Counted from the first letter of the stretch, positions 38,167 through 47,180 are shown. The stretch is DNA of 64,000 bases from Myxococcus guangdongensis (GCF_024198255.1 NZ_JAJVKW010000008.1:372001-436000); one strand, 5' to 3'. The notes: generated by a model not told the origin, from the sequence alone. A program made the numbers and translations.

Positions 38167-39387
38167 TCATGACGAGGCGCGGCGAGCCTTCGCGAATCCC
38201 CGCGCCGCGCCGCCCGTCGACCGTCGCGTGACACTCCAGAACACCAGCGCCACGGCGGCGATGGCGGCCCCCTGCGCGCACACGCCCACCCAACCCGCGT
38301 GCGCGAACACCACCGTGGACGCGAGCGAGCCCGCGCCACTGCCGATGGAATAGAAGACCATGTAGCCCGCCACCAACCGGCTGCGCGCCTCCGGGCGGAC
38401 CGCGTACAGCTCGCTCTGGTTCGTCACGTGCAACGCCTGGATGGCCAGGTCCAGGCCGATGATTCCCAACCCCAGCGCCCACAGCGACTGGTGCGTCTGC
38501 GTCAGCACGAGGGGAACCCACGACGCCACCAGCAGCACGAGCGCGAACACCGTCGTCCGGTTCCCGAAGCCCCGGTCCGCGAGCCGCCCCGCTCTCGACG
38601 CCCCCAGCGCTCCCGCCACGCCCGCGAGACCGAACAGGCCCACCTGCGTGTGCGAGAGCGAGAACGGCGGCGCCGCCAGCAGCAGCACCATCGGCGTCCA
38701 CAAGGTGCTGAACGTCGCGAAGCCCAACAACGCGAGCACCGCGCGGACGCGCAACACGGGCTCCTCCACGAACAACGTGAGCACCGAGCGCAACAACTCC
38801 GGATAGGACAGCCGCGTGCGCGCCCGCTCGCGAGGCAGCACCCGCAGCAGCGCCAGCGCCACCAGCAACGTCGCGCCCGCCGATACGAGATAGACGGAGC
38901 GCCACCCGGCGACGTCGGACAGGAAGCCCGCAACGGTGCGCGCCATCAGGATGCCAATCACCACCCCGCTCGTCACCAGCCCCACCACGCGGCCCCGCTC
39001 GGCGGGCGACGCGAGCGACGCGGAGAACGCCACCAGCACCTGCGTGACGACCGCGAGCAACCCCACCACCGCCAGCGCGCCAAGCAACACCGCCCCCGTG
39101 GGCGCCAGCCCCACGAGCGTCAACGCCCCCACCGACAGCAACATCTGGAGCGCCACCAACCGACGCCGCTCCACCAGATCTCCCAGCGGCACCAGGAACA
39201 ACAACCCCAGCCCGTACCCCACCTGCGTGACGGTCACCACCACGCCCACCGTCGCCGGCTGCAACCCCAGCTCCCGCGCCATCGCATCCAACAACGGCTG
39301 CGCGTAGTAGACGTTCGCGACGGCCAGCCCACAGGCCACCGCGAACAGCCCCGTCACCGCGCCCGACAGCCCGGACTCGCGCCGCAT
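38167..39387 (-). CDS. MFS efflux transporter controlled by the divergent HxlR
   Basis: A 406-residue major facilitator with about twelve hydrophobic helices. The first helix pair carries the YAQPLLDAMARELG motif and the loop after helix 2 the PLGDLVERRR (motif A type DRxGRR-like) charge pattern. It belongs to the drug or sugar efflux type (DHA12 families). It is divergent from a HxlR regulator gene, with a 10-bp palindrome in the 84-base gap, so it is probably exported cargo-controlled by that regulator. Substrate unknown (possibly a quinone, aldehyde or drug, which HxlR proteins often sense). Confidence 0.87.
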   Translation of the reverse strand: MRRESGLSGAVTGLFAVACGLAVANVYYAQPLLDAMARELGLQPATVGVVVTVTQVGYGLGLLFLVPLGDLVERRRLVALQMLLSVGALTLVGLAPTGAVLLGALAVVGLLAVVTQVLVAFSASLASPAERGRVVGLVTSGVVIGILMARTVAGFLSDVAGWRSVYLVSAGATLLVALALLRVLPRERARTRLSYPELLRSVLTLFVEEPVLRVRAVLALLGFATFSTLWTPMVLLLAAPPFSLSHTQVGLFGLAGVAGALGASRAGRLADRGFGNRTTVFALVLLVASWVPLVLTQTHQSLWALGLGIIGLDLAIQALHVTNQSELYAVRPEARSRLVAGYMVFYSIGSGAGSLASTVVFAHAGWVGVCAQGAAIAAVALVFWSVTRRSTGGAARGFAKARRASS

Positions 39388-39401
39388 CCCTCACCTGCCC
39401 G

Positions 39402-39428
39402 CATCTGGTTTCAAAATAAAACCAGATG
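39402..39428. promoter_or_regulatory. Palindromic operator between MFS and HxlR genes
   Basis: Perfect 10-bp inverted repeat CATCTGGTTT and AAACCAGATG with a 7-base A/T-rich centre (39412-39418), in the gap between the two divergent genes. This form matches a dimer-binding site for the HxlR protein, which would repress both genes. The A/T-rich centre may overlap a promoter -10. Confidence 0.85.
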
Positions 39429-39471
39429 GGAGTTAACGGCCCACAGGGGATGTGGCAACCTCCGTTTCCGA

Positions 39472-39942
39472 ATGGCGCAGCGAAAGCCCCACAGCCAGGC
39501 CGAGTGCCCCGTCGAGCGGACCGTGGACATCCTCGGGGACGAGTGGTCCCTGCTCATCCTCCGGGACGTGTTCGACGGCCTGCGCCGCTTCGGGGAACTT
39601 CAGAAGAACCTGGGCGTGGCGCGCAACATCCTCTCCGGCCGGCTGCGCAACCTCGTCGCGCACGGCATCCTGGAGACGGTGGCCGCGTCCGACGGGAGCG
39701 CGTTCCACGAGTACGCGCTGACGCCCAAGGGCAAGGACCTGTTCCAGGTCATCGTGGCCTTGAGACAGTGGGGCGAACACCACTGCTTCCAACCCGACGA
39801 GCCCCACTCCCGACTGGTGGACGCGGAGCACGGCAGGCCCGTGCGCCTCCTGGAGCTGCGCGCCGAGGACGGCCGCCCCCTGGCGTGCTCGGACGCCGTC
39901 GTGAAGAAGGTGTCCGAGCAGAAGCCGCGCAGGAAGCGCTGA
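39472..39942 (+). CDS. HxlR-family transcriptional regulator
   Basis: A 156-residue winged-helix regulator of the HxlR family. The family signature is intact: CPVERTVDILGDEWSLLILRDVFDGLRRFGEL, with the Cys near the N-terminus that in HypR-type members senses oxidants or aldehydes, and the recognition helix area LGVARNILSGRLRNLV, then the wing ASDGSAFHEYALTPKGKDL. The C-terminal 45 residues are an extension. Divergent from an MFS efflux gene, with a palindrome between them. The ATG at 39472 is chosen. It converges with the OsmC gene three bases downstream. Confidence 0.9.
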   Translation: MAQRKPHSQAECPVERTVDILGDEWSLLILRDVFDGLRRFGELQKNLGVARNILSGRLRNLVAHGILETVAASDGSAFHEYALTPKGKDLFQVIVALRQWGEHHCFQPDEPHSRLVDAEHGRPVRLLELRAEDGRPLACSDAVVKKVSEQKPRRKR

Positions 39943-39945
39943 GCG

Positions 39946-40395
39946 CTACCCCGCGGGCAGCACCTCGATGGTCGGCTCCATCACCACCTCGGCGGTGATG
40001 CTCTGGCCGATGAAGCAGTACTTGTGCGCCTTCACGAACATCTCGCGCACCTTCTCCACGTCCGTCCCCGGCGCCACGCGGATGAGCGGCGCGAGGCGGA
40101 CCTTGTTCACCCGCTTCACCTTCTCCACCGTGTCGAGGAACACCGTCACCTGGTCCTCGTACGAGCGCACGTCCAGCCGCAGCTTCTTCGCCAGCGCCAG
40201 GAACGTGAGCAGATGGCACTGCGCAATCGAGGCCCCGAACAGGTCCTCCGGATTCCAGCGCGAGTCCTCACCGCCATACCCCGTCCCCGCGCTCACCAGG
40301 ATGTCCGGCTTGCCGTCCGTGCCGGCCACCGCGTTGCGGCTGTACTCGCTCGCGGTGGAGCCCTTCCACGTGAGCCTCAGCGGAAATCCTTCCAC
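39946..40395 (-). CDS. OsmC/Ohr family peroxiredoxin-like protein
   Basis: A 149-residue OsmC-family protein. Both cysteines used for peroxide reduction are visible, in SIAQCHLLTFL and HKYCFIGQSI, with an Arg-rich region and the NPEDLFGASIAQCH helix. Such proteins detoxify organic hydroperoxides with dihydrolipoamide as the reductant. The start is GTG at 40395 with an excellent AAGGAGG site six bases upstream; the frame further up is not protein-like. It is convergent with the HxlR gene; the pairing with an oxidant-sensing regulator may reflect one stress response. Confidence 0.88.
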   Translation of the reverse strand: MEGFPLRLTWKGSTASEYSRNAVAGTDGKPDILVSAGTGYGGEDSRWNPEDLFGASIAQCHLLTFLALAKKLRLDVRSYEDQVTVFLDTVEKVKRVNKVRLAPLIRVAPGTDVEKVREMFVKAHKYCFIGQSITAEVVMEPTIEVLPAG

Positions 40396-40524
40396 GTCCT
40401 GCCTCCTTGCGATTCGTGTGTCCTCGCGCCCGAGCATAGGCGCGGAGACCTCGTCCCGGCGCGGCTGTCGCACCGGCTCACTCCATCGAGGGAGTCCGCC
40501 CCCCACGCGGCGTCCGGACCTCCG

Positions 40525-41388
40525 TCATCCGCCGCGCAGGTCCGCGCCCTTCGGCACCGGCAGCTTCTCACCGCGCGCAATCGCCGAGACGATGCGCGCG
40601 AGCCTCTCCACGCCGTCCGACAACGCCGCGGGCCCCGGCTGCAGGATGAGGCTGCTCTTCACTTCATAGAGCTGGTCGTCCACCACCGCCGTCACCTTCT
40701 CCCAACCCGGACGCGCTGAAATCTTGTCCCGCTTCGCCTTGCGGCCACACCAGCTGGCGATGACGCCCTCGGGGTCCCTGCGCGCCACCTCCTCGGGCTC
40801 GAAGATGCGCCCCTTGGCGCCCTGTGACGCGCGCGACTCACGGCACACGTCCACCCCGCCCACCAGCTCCACCAGCTCCGAGCACCAGCGGATGCCGGAG
40901 ATGAGCGGCTCGTGCCACTCCTCGAAGAAGATGCGCGGCCGGCGCGGCAGCGACTCCGCCGCGTCCGCGTGGCGCGTGAGGTTCGCCGTCAATTCCTCCG
41001 CCAGCTTCTCCGCCGCCTCCGCGCGCCCCACCAGCGCGCCCGTCAACCGCACCGACTGGAGGATCTCCGCCACCGAGCGCTGGTTGAACAGGTACACGGG
41101 CACGCCCCGCTTGCACAGCTCGCGGCCCAGGTCCGCCTGCAAGTCGGAGAAGCCCAACACCAGGTCCGGTTTGAGCTCCAAGATGCGCTCGAAGTTGGCG
41201 TCCAGGAATGACGACACCCGAGGCTTCTTGCGCGCCTCCGGCGGCCGCACCGTGAAGCCAGACACCCCCACCACCAGCTCCCCCGCGCCGATGCGGTAGA
41301 GCACCTCCGTCGTCTCCTCCGTCATGCACACCACCCGCCGCGGGTAGGCGGGCGCGCTGGAAAGCAACTCGGTCAGGTGGACGCTCAT
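40525..41388 (-). CDS. BtuF-like substrate-binding fold protein without export signal
   Basis: A 287-residue protein with the TroA/BtuF-type metal or cobalamin-binding fold: the usual RVVCMTEETTEVLYRIGAGELVVG start, the ELKPDLVLGF and FNQRSVAEIL blocks, and the C-terminal lobe VDDQLYEVKSSLILQPGPAAL. BtuF is normally a periplasmic lipoprotein, but here the ORF begins with MSVHLTELLSSAPAYPR and an in-frame TAG lies four codons upstream of the ATG, so there is no signal peptide. The start has GGTGGAGGG before it. No BtuC/BtuD neighbours. It may bind a corrin or siderophore in the cytoplasm, or act in another role. Confidence 0.75.
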   Translation of the reverse strand: MSVHLTELLSSAPAYPRRVVCMTEETTEVLYRIGAGELVVGVSGFTVRPPEARKKPRVSSFLDANFERILELKPDLVLGFSDLQADLGRELCKRGVPVYLFNQRSVAEILQSVRLTGALVGRAEAAEKLAEELTANLTRHADAAESLPRRPRIFFEEWHEPLISGIRWCSELVELVGGVDVCRESRASQGAKGRIFEPEEVARRDPEGVIASWCGRKAKRDKISARPGWEKVTAVVDDQLYEVKSSLILQPGPAALSDGVERLARIVSAIARGEKLPVPKGADLRGG

Positions 41389-41678
41389 CCCTCCACCCTA
41401 ACCGCGCGCCCCCTCTTCGCGGAGGCTTCGTGAAATCCCGAAAACCATGTTCCACACTCCGAGTCGCTCACGCTCGCGTCCCTCAGTCCGCGTCTCTTGG
41501 CTGATCCACCGAGGCGCGTGTCCGGTGTCGGACGTTGCGGCGCTCGCGCCGGTTTCTCGGGCTTTGATGCACTGCGCCAACCTGGCAGGTCGCTTGGGCA
41601 GTGGACGATTGCGGTGTTAGCATCCGCACGCATGTTCGACCGGAGCGTCACGAGCCTTCCCGGTCGGTGGGGGCAGAC

Positions 41679-43271
41679 ATGATTGAAAACAACGCCCCGA
41701 CGAACGGCGCTCCACCAGAGATGGTGGATCCGCTGCTGGGGCGCGTCCTCAACGAGCGCTTCCGCATCCTGGAGACCCTGGGCGCCGGAGGCATGGGCCG
41801 CGTCTACAAGGCCGTGCAGGCGCCGCTGGACCGGCTGGTCGCGCTGAAGGTCTTGAACCCCCACTACAACGACGAGGGCAAGGACCCGGGCTTCCAGAAG
41901 CGCTTCTTCCTGGAGGCCAGCGTCACCGCGAAGCTGCGCCACCCCAACACCGTCACCGTCATCGACTACGGCAAGACGGACGACGGCATCTACTACATCG
42001 CGATGGAGTACCTGGACGGGCTCACGCTCGGCCAGTTGCTCACGCAGGTGGGCCCGCTGCCGTGGGCGCGCGCGCTCAACATCACGCAGCAGATCGCCCG
42101 CTCGCTGCGCGAGGCGCACAAGGTCGGCCTCATCCACCGCGACCTGAAGCCCGCCAACGTGATGGTCCTCAACCAGGAGACGGACCACGACATCGTCAAG
42201 GTGCTCGACTTCGGCCTGGTGAAGTCCTTCATCGGCGACACGGACGTGCCGCAGGACACGTCGCTCACCCAGGCGGGCATCATCCTGGGCTCGCCGCAGT
42301 ACATGGCGCCGGAGCAGGCGCGCAACGTCGCCGACCCGCGCAGCGACGTGTACAGCATGGGCGTGGTGCTCTATCAGATGCTGATGGGCCAGCCGCCCTT
42401 CCTGGCCGCGCAGAGCATCGACGTCATCGTCAAGCACATCAACGAGCCCCCTCCCGCCTTCGGCGCCGTCTGGGCCAGCCACGGCGTGCCCGCGGAGGTG
42501 GAGGCGCTCGTCATGAAGTGCCTCGCGAAGATTCCCTCCGAGCGCTACCAGTCCATGGACGAGGTGCTGGAGGCCATGCGCCGCCTCTCGCACGTGGTGG
42601 GCGTCAGCGGCGTCTTCAGCGGCCCGCGCCTGACGGGCGCAGGCTCCGGCCCTCGCAGCGGCCCCATCAGCGCGCCGGTGAGCGGCCCCGGCTCCGGCCC
42701 CAGCACCATGGCGCTGGACATCGCCGTGGAGGAGCCCGCCGCGAAGTCCGGCAAGGGCCTGCTGTTGCCCATGGCCATCCTCGGCGGCGCCATCGTCATC
42801 GGCGGCGGACTCTTCGCGGTGGCGATGATGATGCGCGAGCCCAAGCTCAAGCCGCTGCCGGCCAACTACGCGGCCACCCAGGCCGCGGCGCCCAAGGTGC
42901 CCGCCGCGCCCGCCACGGGCTCGGCGGCCATCGCCGTGGATGACGAACTGGCGCTGGCGCCGCTGGTGCCCGGCAACGCGCCCTCGGTGCTCTTCACCAT
43001 CGAGAGCGAGCCGATGGGCGCCCGCGTGCGCGTGGGGAACAAGGACCTGGGTGTCACCCCCGTGACGCATAAGGTACGCCAGGACGGTGAAGGCAGGGCG
43101 AGCGCGGAGCTGACCTTCACGATGGAGGGCTACCAGTCCCTCACGGTGAAGGCCGAGGGCACGGGCACCGCACAGACCATCCGCCACAAGCTCAAGAAGA
43201 AGCCGACTCCGGCCGCCCGCCCCCAGCGGCCGGCTGAGCCGCGCGACGATTTCAAGGACAACCCCTACTAG
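41679..43271 (+). CDS. PEGA-tailed serine/threonine protein kinase
   Basis: A 530-residue eukaryotic-like (Hanks type) kinase. Catalytic domain at about 28-300: glycine loop GAGGMGRV (35-42), Lys 57, HRDLKPAN with catalytic Asp 155, DFG at 177-179, APE at 210-212. A Gly/Ser/Pro-rich juxtamembrane linker (about 315-345), one membrane helix (about 361-385), then an extracytoplasmic Pro/Ala linker and a PEGA domain (about 430-500). The PEGA fold is a small beta-rich cell-surface or periplasmic domain. Its stop (TAG) overlaps the GTG start of the TonB receptor gene by one base, so the two are translated together. The ATG at 41679 is chosen. Confidence 0.92.
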   Translation: MIENNAPTNGAPPEMVDPLLGRVLNERFRILETLGAGGMGRVYKAVQAPLDRLVALKVLNPHYNDEGKDPGFQKRFFLEASVTAKLRHPNTVTVIDYGKTDDGIYYIAMEYLDGLTLGQLLTQVGPLPWARALNITQQIARSLREAHKVGLIHRDLKPANVMVLNQETDHDIVKVLDFGLVKSFIGDTDVPQDTSLTQAGIILGSPQYMAPEQARNVADPRSDVYSMGVVLYQMLMGQPPFLAAQSIDVIVKHINEPPPAFGAVWASHGVPAEVEALVMKCLAKIPSERYQSMDEVLEAMRRLSHVVGVSGVFSGPRLTGAGSGPRSGPISAPVSGPGSGPSTMALDIAVEEPAAKSGKGLLLPMAILGGAIVIGGGLFAVAMMMREPKLKPLPANYAATQAAAPKVPAAPATGSAAIAVDDELALAPLVPGNAPSVLFTIESEPMGARVRVGNKDLGVTPVTHKVRQDGEGRASAELTFTMEGYQSLTVKAEGTGTAQTIRHKLKKKPTPAARPQRPAEPRDDFKDNPY

Positions 43272-45787
43272 TGAAACACTTCAAATCCCTTCGACGAGTG
43301 GGCCTCGTGGCGCTGTGTCTTTGCGCGTCGCAGGCCCTGGCGGACGCACGTCTGGAAGCCCGTCGCCACTTCCGCAACGGCATGAGCCTCATCGCCCGGA
43401 AGGAGTACGACCAGGGCATCGCCGAGCTGGAGCAGGCGTACGCCATCAAGCCCCACCCCAACGTCCTCTTCAACATCGCGCGGGCGTACCAGGACGCGGG
43501 CCGTTCGGCGGAGGCGCTGGACACCTACCGGCGCTACCTGGCCAGCAACCCTCCGGACGCGGCCACGGTGGAGAGCACCATCGCGGCGCTGGAGCAGAAG
43601 CAGCGCGAGGCGGAGGCCGCCGCCGGCACGCCGGACAACTCCGCGCTGCCCATGCCGCCGCCTCCCGCCAGCGTCCAGTCCCAGCAGCAGTTGGCGGGGC
43701 TGCTCGAGCGGCTGGAGAAGGCCATCGAGCGCGCCGAGTCCATGCCGACGACTGGCGCGACGCCCGCGCCCTCCACGTACGTGCCCTCCGTGGTGCCCGG
43801 CATCACCTCCGAGGCGGCCACCGGCGACGACGGCGCGGTGCCCTACGAGGAGCGCGTGGTGACGGCCAGCCGCCGCGCCCAGTCCTCGCTGGAGGCGCCC
43901 AACGCCACCACCGTCATCACCGCGGAGGACATCCGCCTGTCGGGCGCCACCAGCCTGCCGGAGCTGTTGCGGCGCGTGCCGGGCGCGGACGTGATGTCGC
44001 TGGGCATCGGCAGCGCCAACGTGTCCATGCGCGGCTTCAACCAGCGCATCGCCAACAAGGTGCTCGTGCTCGTCGACGGGCGCACCGAGTACCAGGACTT
44101 CCTCGGCCTGACGCTCTGGTCCACCATCCCCATCGGCCTGGATGAAATCGAGCGCATCGAGGTCATCCGCGGCCCGGGCAGCGCGCTCTACGGCGCCAAC
44201 GCCATGTTGGGCGTCATCAACATCATCACCCAGGCCCCCGGCTCGGGCCCCCGCGCGCGCTTCAACGTGACGGGCGGCACGGGCCACAGCGTGGCGGGCT
44301 CGTTCCTGAGCCACGGCAGCTCCGGGGCGCTGCGCTACCGCGCGTCGGTGGCTTACTCGCAGGCGGACAAGTGGAGCCGCGACTACGCCAGCGACCGGCC
44401 GGACATCGTGCTCAGGGACCCGGACCCGGACATCGGCATGCGCGGCGCCCGGGCCACGCTGTCCACGGTGTACAGCTTCGCGGAGGGCCGCACGGTGGGC
44501 CTGTCCGGCGGCGTGCACCGCTACGCGACGGAAATCTATCCGCTGGGCCTGCTGCGCAACTACTTCATGGACGGCCTCAACGCGTACGCCAAGGGCGACG
44601 TGGAGCTGGGGCCGCTGAAGCTCAAGACGTTCTGGAACCACATCTCCGGCAGCGCCGGGCCCCAGTACGAGCCCATCGGCCAGCGCTCGCTGGGCACGGA
44701 GGTCAGCTCCAACCTGTTCAACGCGGAGCTGCTCTTCGCGCGCGCCTTCCACCTGGGCGGCGAGCACCAGCTCAACGTGGGCGTGGAGGGCCGCCTCAAG
44801 CGCGTGGGCTGGGACTACCTGGGCCCCTTGCGCGAGGAGGTCCACGCGGCCGCCTTCGTGCAGGACGAGTGGCGCCTGGCGGACCCGCTGCGCCTCATCG
44901 CCAGCTACCGCGTGGACCGGCACCCGCTGCTCGACGGCGGCTCGCCGGGCCTGGCGCACTCGCCGCGCGTGTCCGCGTTGTTCATGCCCGTGGAGGGCCA
45001 CGCGTTCCGCATCAGCGCGGCGTCCGCCTTCCGCGAGCCCACGTTCCTGGAGAGCTACACGCGGCTGCTCGTCCCCGTGCAGGGCGTCAACGGCGCCAGC
45101 GCGCTGACGACGGGCAACACGTCCCTGCGCCCCGAGCGCCTCACCGCCTTCGAGCTGGGCTGGCGCGGCGAGTCCGCGGAGCTGGGCATGGACTGGGACG
45201 TGGCCCTGTACCAGAACCGGGTGAAGGACCTCATCGGCCTGTCCAACTTCGAGCGGCTGCCGGTGGGCGAGTCCTACGACGCGGCCACGGGCAACTACCT
45301 CATCGGCCGCTCGCGCTTCGTCAACGAGGACTCCATCTACACCGCGCGCGGCGCGGAGGCGGGCCTCACGCTGGCGCTCATCGACGGCCTGGGCATCAAG
45401 GCGAGCGCCGCCTTCCAGACCGTCTCCTCCGACCTGGAGGACAAGGAGGAGTGCGGCCCGTGCAGCCAGGCGCCGCAGCTCAAGCTGTACGGCGGCGTCA
45501 CCTACCGCACCAAGGCGGACCTCGAGTTCGGCGTGGACCTGGCCTACACCTCGTCCACCACCTGGATTGAGCGCGAGCCGGCGGCGTCGGACCCGACCCG
45601 CATCGAGCTGGCCTCCAACGCGCTGGGCGCGCACACCATCATCAACGCGCGCGTGGGCTACGCGGCCGTGAAGAACCTGGTCGACGTGGCGCTCATCGGC
45701 AGCCAGCTCGGCGCCGCGCACTCCCAACACCCCTTCGGCAACCGCATCGAGCGGCGCGTCTACGCGACGCTGACGGTGACTCCATGA
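43271..45787 (+). CDS. TonB-dependent outer-membrane receptor with N-terminal TPR and coiled region
   Basis: An 838-residue outer-membrane protein. Signal peptide (about 1-24, cut after QALA), then a TPR-like pair of helices (about 28-95; GMSLIARKEYDQGIAELEQAYAIK and FNIARAYQDAGRSAEALDTYRRYLA), a Glu/Gln-rich coiled helix (about 95-165), a Pro/Thr linker, the plug (about 195-320; VTASRRAQSSLEAPNATTVI, MRGFNQRIANKVLVLVDGRTEY, ERIEVIRGPGSALYGANAMLGVINIIT) and a barrel ending with a strand close to the C-terminus. The TPR is rare in TonB receptors. It should import a ligand using TonB energy. GTG start. Confidence 0.88.
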   Translation: MKHFKSLRRVGLVALCLCASQALADARLEARRHFRNGMSLIARKEYDQGIAELEQAYAIKPHPNVLFNIARAYQDAGRSAEALDTYRRYLASNPPDAATVESTIAALEQKQREAEAAAGTPDNSALPMPPPPASVQSQQQLAGLLERLEKAIERAESMPTTGATPAPSTYVPSVVPGITSEAATGDDGAVPYEERVVTASRRAQSSLEAPNATTVITAEDIRLSGATSLPELLRRVPGADVMSLGIGSANVSMRGFNQRIANKVLVLVDGRTEYQDFLGLTLWSTIPIGLDEIERIEVIRGPGSALYGANAMLGVINIITQAPGSGPRARFNVTGGTGHSVAGSFLSHGSSGALRYRASVAYSQADKWSRDYASDRPDIVLRDPDPDIGMRGARATLSTVYSFAEGRTVGLSGGVHRYATEIYPLGLLRNYFMDGLNAYAKGDVELGPLKLKTFWNHISGSAGPQYEPIGQRSLGTEVSSNLFNAELLFARAFHLGGEHQLNVGVEGRLKRVGWDYLGPLREEVHAAAFVQDEWRLADPLRLIASYRVDRHPLLDGGSPGLAHSPRVSALFMPVEGHAFRISAASAFREPTFLESYTRLLVPVQGVNGASALTTGNTSLRPERLTAFELGWRGESAELGMDWDVALYQNRVKDLIGLSNFERLPVGESYDAATGNYLIGRSRFVNEDSIYTARGAEAGLTLALIDGLGIKASAAFQTVSSDLEDKEECGPCSQAPQLKLYGGVTYRTKADLEFGVDLAYTSSTTWIEREPAASDPTRIELASNALGAHTIINARVGYAAVKNLVDVALIGSQLGAAHSQHPFGNRIERRVYATLTVTP

Positions 45788-47037
45788 GCCGCACCTCCTC
45801 CTCGTTCAAGCACTCCGCGCTCGCCGCGCTCACCTCGTCCCTGCTGGTGATGGGCTGTGAGTCCCCGTCCGTGGTCCCCACGGCGGACGGCCAGCAGGCC
45901 CTGCACACCGCCCGCATCGAGGGCAGCCTCGTCGTGCAGTCGGGTCTGCGTGGCAACGCGGTGGTGTTCCTCTACGACGTGGACAAGCGCCCGCTGCCGC
46001 CGCCCCAGGGCAGCGGTCGTCCGGTGGCCTTCACCGTCATCCCCGCGGCGCAGCTGTTCGGCCCGGCGATCGGCACGAACTCGCCGGGCCCCTTCACCGC
46101 GCCCTTCGCGTTCAGCCTGGTGGGCGCGGGCCGGTACATGCTGCGCGGCTTCATCGACGTGGACACCTGCGCGACGGGCGTCACGCCCTGCCACCTCCCC
46201 GACTTCAACCCCTGGTACGGCGTCACCAGCGAGCCCAACACGGGCGACATCGGCGGCGCCGCGGTGGACCTGACCAACGGCCAGCCGCTGGTCCTGGAGG
46301 TCACCAAGGACGCGGAGGGCCACCCGCAGCCGCTCACCAACGTCACGGTGAGCTTCTCGCAGGCCACCGCGCAGGTGCCCGTGGACCGGCCCGCCTTCCA
46401 GGCCACCGTCGTCGTCGGTGGAGACCCCACCCTGGTGGCGGGTGGGCCCATGAAGGTGCTGCGGCTGACGCCGCAGGTGGTGGAGGCAGGCCCGGTCGCG
46501 CAGCGGCCCAAGGCCTTCCTCGTCAGCTACGTGGACGCCAACCGCGACGGCGTGCCGGACGACGCCAACCGCGACGGGGTGCCGGATGTCTGGCCGCGCG
46601 TCGTGGTGCGCAAGCTGGCGGATGCGCAGGGCCTGCTCGAGGACAATGACAAGGACCGCGACAGCGTCCTCGACGCGGACGGCACCGACTACCCCCGCGC
46701 CGACGGCACCCGTGACGGCAAGCCGGACCTGGTGGTGCTCGCCGCGGGGCTGGTGATGGACCCCATCATCGCGGCGCTGACGGACGAGAACGGTCAGCCG
46801 CGGATGACGCCCGTCCCCCTGGCGGAGCTCCAGGTGGCCGTGCAGCCCATCGCCCTGGACGCCAGCGAGGCGGCCCCGGTTCGCCTCGAGGGGCTGCCGA
46901 AGGGCCGCTACTCCGTGGTGCTGATCCAATCCACGGGGCAGACGTGGCGGGTCCCCAACGAGCTCGCGCCGCCGTTGGCGGCCAGCATCGGGATTCCCGG
47001 AGTAGAAAGTCAGGCCTTCGTTCTTGAGGTCCCCTGA
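45784..47037 (+). CDS. Lipoprotein with Asp-rich calcium-type repeats
   Basis: A 417-residue lipoprotein; lipobox LLVMGC with modified Cys 25, and no Asp after it, so outer-membrane sorting is likely. The middle is beta-rich. Between about 250 and 310 are Asp-rich loops (DANRDGVPDDANRDGVPDVW, then DNDKDRDSVLDADGTDY) of the thrombospondin-3/dockerin-like kind that bind Ca2+. No wider family was recognised. ATGA overlap with the TonB receptor gene puts it in the same operon; it could be the substrate-capturing surface partner (SusD-like in role but not in sequence). Confidence 0.8.
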   Translation: MSRTSSSFKHSALAALTSSLLVMGCESPSVVPTADGQQALHTARIEGSLVVQSGLRGNAVVFLYDVDKRPLPPPQGSGRPVAFTVIPAAQLFGPAIGTNSPGPFTAPFAFSLVGAGRYMLRGFIDVDTCATGVTPCHLPDFNPWYGVTSEPNTGDIGGAAVDLTNGQPLVLEVTKDAEGHPQPLTNVTVSFSQATAQVPVDRPAFQATVVVGGDPTLVAGGPMKVLRLTPQVVEAGPVAQRPKAFLVSYVDANRDGVPDDANRDGVPDVWPRVVVRKLADAQGLLEDNDKDRDSVLDADGTDYPRADGTRDGKPDLVVLAAGLVMDPIIAALTDENGQPRMTPVPLAELQVAVQPIALDASEAAPVRLEGLPKGRYSVVLIQSTGQTWRVPNELAPPLAASIGIPGVESQAFVLEVP

Positions 47038-47054
47038 GCCCCACTTCGTGGGGC
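47038..47054 (+). terminator. Hairpin after the lipoprotein gene
   Basis: A 7-bp stem (GCCCCAC with GTGGGGC) with a TTC loop, starting right after the lipoprotein stop. A second GCCCCAC copy follows about 20 bases on. Consistent with the end of the operon, although no T run follows. Confidence 0.6.
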
Positions 47055-47180
47055 GTGAGGGTGTGAGACGCCCCACGACGGCAAAAAAGAGAGGAAGGAC
47101 GGTGCTTTGACTTCAGCATGTCCTTCCGTCAACATGGTCGGGTCTGCAGGGGGACAGCCCCACCTGAGGTTGATGATCCG

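Noticed and set aside
43268..45730. Open minus-strand frame opposite the TonB receptor gene
   Set aside because: Shadow of codon bias; repetitive His/Val/Arg-rich composition with no motif.
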